Positions 55,707-64,000 of a stretch of 64,000 nt of DNA are shown here, piece by piece. Origin of the DNA: Dermacentor variabilis (lineage: Eukaryota > Arthropoda > Arachnida > Ixodida > Ixodidae); the NCBI RefSeq assembly GCF_050947875.1, contig NC_134573.1:70805315-70869314 (forward strand), read 5' to 3'. The notes beneath the pieces were generated by a model, which saw only the letters and a list, made by a program, of their open reading frames with translations, had not been told where the DNA came from and did not search any database. The position numbers and the translations under genes were made by a program. Position 1 is the first letter of the stretch. Each line of letters begins with the position of its first letter.

Positions 55707-57072
55707 CTACGAACGGCATGGAAATGCGCCAGGGATTTGAACAGATCCTTGTGTGGGATAATCTAATGACGTTGATCAGAAGAACGTTTCACCGTGAACG
55801 TTTATCACCTTTTTTCATGTACAAATGCATTTGTTCTTTAGGAACATGTACTTCTACTTTATTATTTATTTATTATTCCGCTCTTAATTGAAGTTCTTCC
55901 TGCCATTCCTTTCATTTCTTCCTTTCGCAGTGCTGTTACCATGGAAGAAGACAGTCAGGAGTACTAACTCGCTTGCTGGCAATGCGCCAGGGAACTCTGC
56001 ATCCGCTACTCGTAGGCGCTAACTTTCTGCTTTGCTTTCATTGCCCACGCGCTTTCTTAATGATTCGTGCTTTCGTCACACGCTATAGATTCCTTTCGCC
56101 ACGAAGCATTCGTTGTCTCATACCAGGCACTTTAGATAAGCTATAGATTGGTCGTTCTGGCAGCTCGTTTCCGACCTGATGAACGAAACAAACAAAAATG
56201 TGTGCGGTGGTGGGACAGAGCCAGTGCCCAGCAGCACGAAACTGGGGAGCAACGAGCTGGCACTGCCGCAGCAGCCTATCATTTACCGTGTTAGCCAAGG
56301 GTACGCGAAGCTTGCGTGAAGCGTTTCGATAAACGCTATGAAAAGAGGCGCATGGTGTGCGTCATCCTATTTTTCAAGTGCACGCAAGGAACCCTTCACG
56401 TTCTTCTTAAATGGCAGTCATGCGCCAAGTGGCTTCACCATAACGCCAGTGTAACTATTCTTTCGCGCCGCTTTATATGTAGCGAGACGATTACGTGCTT
56501 GCCCGACAAGGTGCGGAGCTCCCTCCACAGCGTGAACCATGCGACACACGCTGTGGCGGGTACGCTGTCTCCGGGATCAGCCTATTTCACTCGGCGAGTA
56601 ACCGATCAAGGAGAAAGCGCCAATCCTCGGGAAGGAAGGTGGGGAAAGTTGCGCTTTACTAATGAAATTATGCGCTTGATGCCTTACATTAGCGGTAGTG
56701 AACGCTTAAGGTTTTCTACGAGTGTCGGCCAATATTAAAGGAATCCATCCTTCGGCGAGCCATTGTTTGTCTACTGTGTGACGATGTGTGGGCTGTCCTG
56801 TATGCGAATTATTTGGAAAGACGGCATTAGCACTCAGGAGTAGCCATGGTAAACAAAATACGGAAGGTTTCACAAATACAAGTAAGCCTTAAACACCGAT
56901 CAATATGAGGTTTCTCCCGAGAGCATGTGCATCGGTAAAGGTTACATCAACAAAGTGATTTCATATCGGCAGCTCCTCTATTGCAGTTGCGCCTATATCT
57001 GTGAGCTATACAGATACTTCGCTAAATAACGGCCCTATAGTCACTTTTTGTTTCATATATGACACAACTCAC
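55707..57072. other. Intron 3
   Basis: No other exon seen. Plus-strand frame 56316-56738 (140 codons) has no recognisable domain and is not called. Confidence 0.4.
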
Positions 57073-57219
57073 CTGCAGATGTTGGCTTGGACACCTTAGA
57101 GACCTGTTGGACGTAACTGGGCTTCTTGCGGGGGTAGTTGGTAGCGCTTTTCTTGACCTCGATGCCGAGTACCTTTGAGGCAGGTGTCGTATCTAGAGAC
57201 CTTTCTGATGCCACCAGAG
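57073..57219 (-). CDS. Membrane chitinase-like host gene, exon 3
   Basis: Acceptor cgaaag|CT at 57219, donor CAG|gtgagt (consensus) at 57073; 147 nt, phase 1 in and out. It encodes residues 59-106: LVASERSLDTTPASKVLGIE and 'KKSATNYPRKKPSYVQQ' then 'VSKVSKPTSA'. The segment is hydrophilic, basic and Ser/Pro-rich and probably forms a flexible stalk between the membrane anchor and the folded domain. Confidence 0.78.
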
Positions 57220-58591
57220 CTTTCGAATAAAAAGTTGAATGTAAGAATTAGAAATCACGGTAGCAATTCGATTTCTCCCGCCAGTAATCTGGCAAAGCAG
57301 TAGTTGGGCAACTGATCACAGCACTACCGTTAAGTCCTATTGGTTTGTGCGTGAATATTATTGGAACTGCACGCAGTATTTCTGACCGGGTATAAATTCT
57401 CAGAAAATATTGTACGCCATCTCAACTCATAAAACTCTCAAACTTTAATAAACTTGCTTGTAAACGGTTCCTCACCAGGTTGGACACAGTAAACAGAAAA
57501 CCGCGGCGCATACAAAACGCTACGGCGCTAATGTGGGCAACGTATTACACAGATGTGCGCTGTGAAACTAATTAAAAATTTAAAATTCGCTTCTCAATGA
57601 AGCGCGAGTGCTTCTCAATGAAGCCTGCCCACATGACGCAAGATGTGCGGCGTTTTCACTTAATGCGCAATGTTTGGGCATGTGGCTTACATACAGATGT
57701 CAAAGGACAGCAATCTATGTTTACCTATGTTTTCCTTTTGTTTGTTTGTGTGTATGCGTGCGTGCGTGCAGTTCACTTCTCTAAAATTTAGAGCCCTTAA
57801 AATTGAGGTAGACCACTCCTTCGATGCCGCTTTAAGATTTCTAGTGCCTAATGAAAATTAACTATTCCGCCAGCAACTGCGTTCTTTGCGCGTTAGCGCG
57901 CGGCCCAGCGGGCGTTACTTGAAAGCGATCTGCAGACGGCTCATACCTATGCGCGCGCTGTTTTCTCGCGGCAGTTCGCGTTGAAGCCGATAGACAACAC
58001 GGAGGTCACTTCGCTCGCTGCTGCTGTCGCACTTGCTCACGCCAGTGCTTCGACAGCGAGTGTTCCGCGATCATCGACTGTGACGTATTCATGTTTGCCT
58101 GTGCGCACTGGTACCATGCTTGTTAATTCGGATAGTAAGCGAATGATTCCAAGTTTATACGGCCGATAAAACTGCTATCCTTACTTCGTATAACTGTCGA
58201 TTAATTTGCTATTGCAGTCGATGTGTCGCCTTTCAGGCGAAACTGCTACTTTTTCAAGGAAACGTCCGTCACCGAACGGCGAGCGAAAAGTTGCAAACAT
58301 GGCTCTTTCCCAGTATTTACTTCATTACCTTATGGCAGCATAGAATACAGTTTAGACATGGACATTGAGAACTAATCATTCAGAAAGTAAAGTTTAATTT
58401 GTGATGGCAGCCTCTACAGGTACACGCGTTGACAGCAAAGCGCTATCGAAGCCACACCTTCTTAGGCAGCCATTCTTCTCTAGCTTGTTTTTTAACTACA
58501 AAGAAAATGCGCCTTCTCATGTTCACCTGTATAAGAAATGAGCTTGACCGCAAGTCAGCGGTAGCAAATGCGTTGTCAGTTTAACACCTAC
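57220..58591. other. Intron 2
   Basis: No other exon seen on either strand. Confidence 0.4.
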
Positions 58592-58674
58592 CTGCGAATA
58601 TTAAGAAGTGTGTTAGACCACACATGCCGATAACCGTAAGGCTGCCCATGCCAATGAGCTCCTCGGCGATGTAC
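58592..58674 (-). CDS. Membrane chitinase-like host gene, exon 2 (transmembrane segment)
   Basis: Acceptor gttgcag|G at 58674, donor CAG|gtaggt at 58592; 83 nt. It completes the Arg codon split with exon 1 and leaves in phase 1. It encodes residues 31-57: YIAEELIGMG, 'SLTVIGMCGLTHFLIFA'. Residues about 36-61 are a single hydrophobic stretch, the signal anchor. With no positive charges just after it and Arg/Lys before it, the N-terminus is predicted inside the cell. Confidence 0.8.
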
Positions 58675-58874
58675 CTGCAACGTGAACAGATCCGATTAAG
58701 TCTCGTTCCCTTGCGTTGTTCCTTCCCGAGCTACAACAAGGGTTTAAATTCGGCGATTCATAGAGGGCTGATGGAGTATAAATTTGGCATGCAAGCCAAA
58801 TATTTTAGCCAACGTGCACGGAAAACAAACGCAATCGTCACATTTTTTTCATCAATTAGATTTACTCCGATTAA

Positions 58875-58935
58875 ATTCATTCATTCATTCATTCATTCAT
58901 TCATTCATTCATTCATTCATTCATTCATTCATTCA
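58875..58935. repeat. (ATTC)n microsatellite
   Basis: About 15 units of ATTC/TTCA in intron 1. The same unit forms the tail of LINE D, but no LINE sequence precedes it here, so it is treated as a simple repeat. Confidence 0.9.
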
Positions 58936-59871
58936 ATCATTCACGTGCTCTCAACGCTGTGAGACGTATGCACAGAAGTGCGCGGGTGTGAACAACGACG
59001 AGAAAAGCAAAAGAGGAGGTAGAGTTCATTACAAAACATGTTCACTTGTAGACTTGAAGGATGACGGTGTTGGGAGGGAGACGACGATGGTAGGCGGGTG
59101 ATTCTAGTCGACGCTGGTCTTTGGGGCAAAGGACTCGTAATAACGCTTAGCATGGCCATTCGGCATGCGAACTTAGAGATGATGGTCAACGCCATTACTT
59201 TTCAGCAAAGATTAATAACCTGTATACTATACGACGAAAAATGGACTCAGCCGGGCTGGGCTCTCTTACGTCTCCGCGAACGTTCGCTCTTTGTACATAT
59301 ATTGTAAATAGTTTTCTAGGCGTGATATTATCTTGAACGCAACACCCTCCACGCGAAATTTCAAGAGCGATGTCAGAGTCGTCGAGACTACTCGTTTTCA
59401 CATCTGTGGTACCTTTAATTTTTCTCCGGCTGCAGAGAAAGCGGTCGAGATATGAAAAAGGACATCGTCGCAGGGCACTAGCGCTGAGCGATGACTGCGA
59501 CCGGAAACGTGCTTCGAACAAAGTTTCGCTGCTCCACGCAGACAAGATGCATTAATTTGCCGAAAGTGTCAACGTTCTTGCTACCCCAATGTCGTAACTG
59601 CGGGAAAGTTACACAACTTTATTCCGGGGCGCTGCACACTACGATAACGGCGTTATATTGCCTATATTGCAGAAATAGGGACTGGTGAATTTCCCGCTCC
59701 AGTCGTTTTTTCTAACTCACAGTTTTTCGTCAGTTATTGCACACGATTTCAGGCCCTAAACATTTGCTTTCTAGAGTAGCTAGACCATTTAACTTTCTTT
59801 CTAATAGAAAAAGAAAAGAAAAACACATATCAGCGTAGCGTATGTCACATCAAACAAGTCCTTCGTTGCAC
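58936..59871. other. Intron 1
   Basis: No exon seen apart from the flanking ones; the minus-strand frame 59195-59545 has no recognisable domain. Confidence 0.4.
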
Positions 59872-59960
59872 CTGTATTTGGTTAGTGAAATGGAAGCGTA
59901 CTCCAAGTTGGGGCTTCCCGTTGGCGAGAAGGCTGTGATCCGTGACGACATTCGAGGCAT
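59872..59960 (-). CDS. Membrane-anchored chitinase-like host gene, exon 1
   Basis: The exon runs from ATG at 59960 (MPRMSSRITAFSPTGSPN then LEYASISLTKY) to AG|gtgcaa at 59872: 29 codons plus two bases, which join the G of exon 2 to make Arg. The frame stays open upstream to an ATG at 60071, so a longer start or an earlier exon is possible; I chose the nearer Met because the upstream part looks non-coding. Exons 1-6 (59960 down to 47199) fit in phase 2-1-1-1-0 and give 289 residues plus two bases. The product would have a short cytoplasmic N-terminus, one membrane anchor (about 36-61), a basic stalk (62-106) and an extracellular domain. A GH18-like fold is inferred, function unknown. Later exons and a poly(A) site were not found. 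Confidence 0.7.
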
Positions 59961-61799
59961 CGCTTGAGAACCACTGTTATCGCTCACGTTATTACATGTC
60001 CGGTCTGCGTGCTGCACAAATTGTAGGCACGAAACTGATACGGGAGGGTGACAAATATCGCGGCGCACCATTGCCTAGTACCGTGATAGTGCTTTTGAAA
60101 ACGTCGCTTGCTCTCTTGGGAGTCTGGAGCACTTCATCTTATAATTATGTTCAATGAGACCATTACTTTTGATTTGCTCAGGAAATAAAAGTACAATTCT
60201 TCTATTCAAGGTATTACGTCTGAAATAAAATATTAGTAGCTAGTAAATTAATCACGTCGTTATTCTAGTAAACTATGCGACGTAATGAAGTAGCTTCTAT
60301 ATAATTCACATCCTTTAACTGGGAGATCTAAGATCATTGACGTCGTGATTCCTTACCCTGAATTACACAATACATGTATCGGTTGTTGAGTGCACGAATT
60401 TTCATTCTAGCTCCCCAGGCATACAAATTTTGCTGCACAGAATTGTGTCACGAAAACTACGCGATTCCACCAAAATATTAAACAGTATTCCAAAACGCCG
60501 CAATGAAAATGCCTACCTTGGAAACATTTCGAAAAAAATATCGAACATAGCGATTGATATCATCAGTAGGCTAAAATAATGAACCTCCAAGAATTGCGCT
60601 ACACACGTTTGGTTGTTGATACCAGAGCATAGGTTACAATACCCATTGGCGCGTGTGCAACTCCGACCACCGTATTACTTGAAGTATAATTTTCTCTAAT
60701 GATTGCATGATTGCATAATTATAGCAGAAAAGCTGTATAGCACCTGGTGCCACTCCAGAGGGACAATAAATAAACTAAGTATTATTGGCAAATATTACTG
60801 AATATTTTGCCTGTAAAATTTTTATTACTATCAATTAAAATGACCGCCCAACATACCTTCATTGAACTTCACGATTAACGCGCCTGTGGGGCGTCATGAA
60901 GCTCAAAGATTTTTCTTGTATTCGGGCCGTTCTAGAGCACCAAAGGCTGTTTAATCTGACGAAGTTGAGTGTTTGGCTTCCTTGTAAGCCAAACCGGTTA
61001 AAAACCCAAAACCTCTAACCTATAGCGGTTTAAAATAATATGTACTAGACCTCAGAACTGTCCATTAAAATGCATGACGTCACTGTGAGCTGGTTGGAAA
61101 ACTTGAAGACGGTGTCAACATTCGAGTTTGGTTCTTGCGTCTTTTCTGTCTTTCCAAGTTTAGCCTCGTGGTAACGGTGTTATCTGTTTCTTTTTCGCAT
61201 TGTAGAAGCTTGATTCACTAACGCTGCTCGATTTCCTTGTCTTTTTAGGGTCCCTTTATTGAATCAGGTGTGTTCCTTGCAAAAAAAAAAAAAATGAAGT
61301 AGCGAACTTGGCCACGCGCCCCAAGACTTGCACGTGTGAACCGCTTCTCGATGAGAGAAAGATTCTCGGTAGAAGCAACCATCTTCATTTTTAAGCTAGT
61401 AAAAGGACAGCTTATACCCGTGCCACACAGTTAAGGCCTCAAGTTCCTGGATGATATTTCTTTTTTTCGGCGGAGGTGCCACACGTCCAAATTTAATGAC
61501 GTTTGACCCGACGATTTTGATGACAGCGTATTCTGAAGTGTACAATGTAAGAGTATGAATTAAAAAACACGCATTTACAAGTTTAGACTGCCGTAATAAA
61601 CAGTGAAATAGAAAACTAAGCATACTATGGCACGGTTAGTTTAAAGTTTCTTGCGGTCTTTTAGAATCGACCATAGCAACTGTGGCCAGTGTATGTCAAA
61701 TCCGAAGCCCAGAAACAAAATTGCGCCTGCCGCAGTCAGACCGTTGCAATGCCGACCTGAAGAAGTTCGTCGACAAAACTCCTGACCGCTGCATTGATA
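59961..61799. other. No gene seen; upstream of the host gene
   Basis: Would contain the promoter of the minus-strand gene, but no specific site can be supported. An A-run lies at 61281-61294. Confidence 0.35.
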
Positions 61800-63176
61800 T
61801 GCCTCCGCGCGAAAGATCGTGTGGAACATAGCAGGCTCCAAGAGCAAAGAGAAGCTCTGAGACGTCAGATCGGCGACGTAGAGCTTCAGATGTTTTCGAA
61901 CACGTTCAACTTTGTTGCCGTCGCTACTATTCTGAGCACAACAGCTAGATCTCGATGACCCATCCAGCGGTGGTTTGAGGACACCCTGCCTAATTTGGGA
62001 GAAGCGCAGTTCAAGAAGCGTTTTCGTGTTTCACCAGCCACGTTCAGGTATATCGTGGAGTGTTGTATCGTGGAGGTATATCGTGAAGTGGAGTGTATCG
62101 CGAGTATCTACACGTTGCAGTGATCTGCACCGTGTAGATACTGTAATGACCGAGGCTATTTCTGTGGAATAAAGAGTCGCCGTCACGCTCTACCGTTTGT
62201 GTTCAACTGCGGAAGACAGGACGATTTCAAAGTTATTTTCGCTTGGCCGTTCGACAGTGAACAAGATATATAAGGAGTTCTGTGCAGCTGTTCCGCGATA
62301 CCTTGAAGAAGCCTGGCTCAAGATGCCTGCACCCGCAGGTATCGAAGACCACATGAGGGGATTTTTTGCCATGACTGAGTTCCCACAAGGCGTTGGTGCG
62401 CTTGACGGATGTCATTTCCCGGTGTCGCCTCCGAAAGAATATGCTTCAGAGTACCACAACAAGGGGTGGTGAGTTGAGATTTTTTCGACTAGGCCCTCAT
62501 ACTTCCAGAGCAATAACCAGATTACGCATTTTGTTCTCTCAACGGTTGTTTACTATTGCATAGTTTCTTGAATAGGTTGAATAGGTGAATTTGGTTTCTT
62601 TCAATCTTGAACATATTTCGAATGCTTGGAAATTCTTTGCTTTTGATCGCTGTTTGAACACTCATTTCTTTCTGCCTGCAGGTACAGTATGACCCTGCTG
62701 GCAGTGGTCGACCACCATTACCGATTCTGCTGCACAAATGTCGGCTCCCCTGGGCGGTGCCATGATCCATTTGTTTATGGCAGGTCGACACTTCGGAAGC
62801 TAACTGAAAGTGATTTATTTCAGCATCCAACGCTGTCATTTAAGGTGTTCATGTACCTCCTATTTTATGCGATCAAACGCTTTTACTGTCGTGTAATCTT
62901 CAGAAGCCATACGCAAATGCATTACCCAACGCACCTGAATATGCATTTAATTGCAATTTGTCAAAATCAAGAAGAATTGTGGAAAAAGCTTTTGGCCGAA
63001 TGAAAGCCAGATTTCGCTTTGTTATGAAGCGCATGGAGTGCAGTCTCGACACTGCCAGATTAGTTATTAGGGCGTATTGTGTTTTGGAATTTAAAGAACG
63101 AGTAGAACAGCAATGGAAGCAAGAAGTAGCTACGTGGGATGCCACCCATGAACAGCCTTCTCATAGTTCGGAATAA
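61800..63176 (+). pseudogene. Second Harbinger/HARBI1-like transposase, decayed
   Basis: From about 61800 the frame gives 'DRVEHSRLQEQREALRRQI', then after a TGA (near 61957) 'QRWFEDTLPNLGEAQFKKRF' and 'RVSPATFRYIVE'. A small duplicated stretch (62048-62100) and a frame change follow. Next come 'MTEAISVE', a TAA (62170-62172) and 'RVAVTLYRLCS', then 'GRSTVNKIYKEFC' and 'GVGALDGCHFPVSPPKEY' (first catalytic D). An intron (62469-62681, TG|gtgagt ... ctgcag|G) joins in phase to 'YSMTLLAVVDHHYRF' and 'GSPGRCHDPFV' (second D). After a frameshift near 62850, 'SKSRRIVEKAFGRMKARFRF' holds the catalytic E. It ends at TAA 63174-63176. Only distantly related to the 10.9-kb transposase; resembles host-type HARBI1 nucleases. 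No terminal repeats were identified. Confidence 0.75.
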
Positions 63177-64000
63177 TGTGCTAGTAATGGCCAAGCTATA
63201 AGGGTGGCATTGGCAAAGTCCTTTTTTGCGTAAAGCCAGCAGCGCGCCCATCCAGGCTAGAATGGCCTGTTAAAGCTCCTTATGTGTGCTATACTAAGAC
63301 AGACACTTCACTTGTATCTAGATAGGCAGCCATTTTTAGCACATCTTTATTGCTTTTATTAATTTATTTAGATGTAGAAACAGATTTCAAAGTTTGTACC
63401 TGACTGGTGCTATTTTAACAAAGTGTTCAGGTCATACCATTGCTTCTGCAACGTTGTACATGGACAAAGTATCTAGTTGTGGCCTCCTTTGTTGTAAAAT
63501 CAAACAAAGCATTTCCGGTTTTGTGCAGAATACTTTGGCAAGACTGTCGGAAACTTCCATTTGTTTTGGACTGTAATTAGTAGATTTGAGCCACCATTGT
63601 GCATACCTCGCAATTGCAGAACTTACATGCATAAGAGCTTGTCGTAGGCAATTATGAAACCACGTATTCTTATAGGAAAGTTTGAACTCCTGTATTGATG
63701 TTTAATAATTGAACATATCAATTTGATTGCAGATAACATTTGCATTGTCTTTCATTCTGGGTCATGCGACTATTGATTGTACAGCTTCATCGTGAGACGT
63801 CGTGACTCAAAAGTGAAATAAAATTCAGTGGTCTTAACTATGAATTTTATTAACCTTCTAATAATGAACACTTTCTGCAACCCCTTCGGCCCTTGAAGGT
63901 AATGAAATGAAAAAAAAACAAAGCACACACACGCGGAATATTCTAACGGGGAAAAAAACCTTCATTCAACACATCAATTAGTTGCGTGTTCCGCTTTGCA
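63177..64000. other. No gene seen
   Basis: AT-rich DNA after the transposase relic, without recognisable coding or repeat structure. Confidence 0.35.

Noticed and set aside
56316..56738. Plus-strand open frame of 140 codons
   Set aside because: Lies in intron 3 of the host gene and shows no domain or homology signal.
58875..58935. (ATTC)n as the 3' tail of a LINE D-type element
   Set aside because: No LINE 3' UTR sequence precedes it on either strand.
1..64000. CRISPR array, bacterial operon or integrated virus
   Set aside because: No regularly spaced repeats with unique spacers, no prokaryotic gene order and no capsid, envelope or LTR structure were seen.

Overview
This is eukaryotic DNA from an arthropod, most probably a hard tick. 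No operons, Shine-Dalgarno sites or prokaryotic genes are visible. Coding potential is broken into short exons with GT/AG borders. LINE, PIF/Harbinger, Penelope-like and tRNA-headed repeats are dense, and there is a short run of TTAGG, the arthropod telomere unit. The repeat types and a chitinase-like membrane protein resemble what I know of tick genomes; species was not determined.

Layout: 1-9.7 kb holds LINE tails, two copies of a ~1 kb composite repeat with a tRNA-like head near its end (2991-4052, 6283-7151) and a perfect or near-perfect foldback (5106-5280). 9.7-10.3 kb is the 3' end of an RNase H-bearing LINE. 10.67-15.85 kb is a two-gene Harbinger transposon (decayed three-exon DDE transposase plus a convergent SANT/Myb-like gene) with 19-bp inverted ends, sitting in a GC-rich dispersed repeat whose unoccupied relative lies at 49.15-49.66 kb. 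18.0-23.95 kb is a full-length I-type LINE with two open ORFs and a perfect 16-bp target duplication. 25-33.96 kb holds a truncated I-type LINE, a CR1-like 3' end, TTAGG/(TA)n DNA, a possible secreted-protein first exon, and a Penelope-like element split by a ~1.34 kb inverted-repeat transposon. 33.96-44.81 kb is a nest: LINE C (35728-41718) inserted inside LINE B with a 13-bp duplication.

The right part (47.2-60.0 kb) contains what I judge the only well supported host gene: at least six minus-strand exons whose splice phases all fit. It encodes an N-in membrane-anchored protein with a chitinase-like (GH18-like) extracellular part; the 3' end was not found. A CR1-like LINE lies in intron 4. 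A second, different Harbinger/HARBI1-like transposase, broken by stops and frameshifts, lies at 61.8-63.2 kb.

Most of the window is therefore mobile DNA of different ages, and several insertions can be ordered from target duplications and related empty sites. I found no RNA gene, CRISPR array or obviously new multi-gene system.
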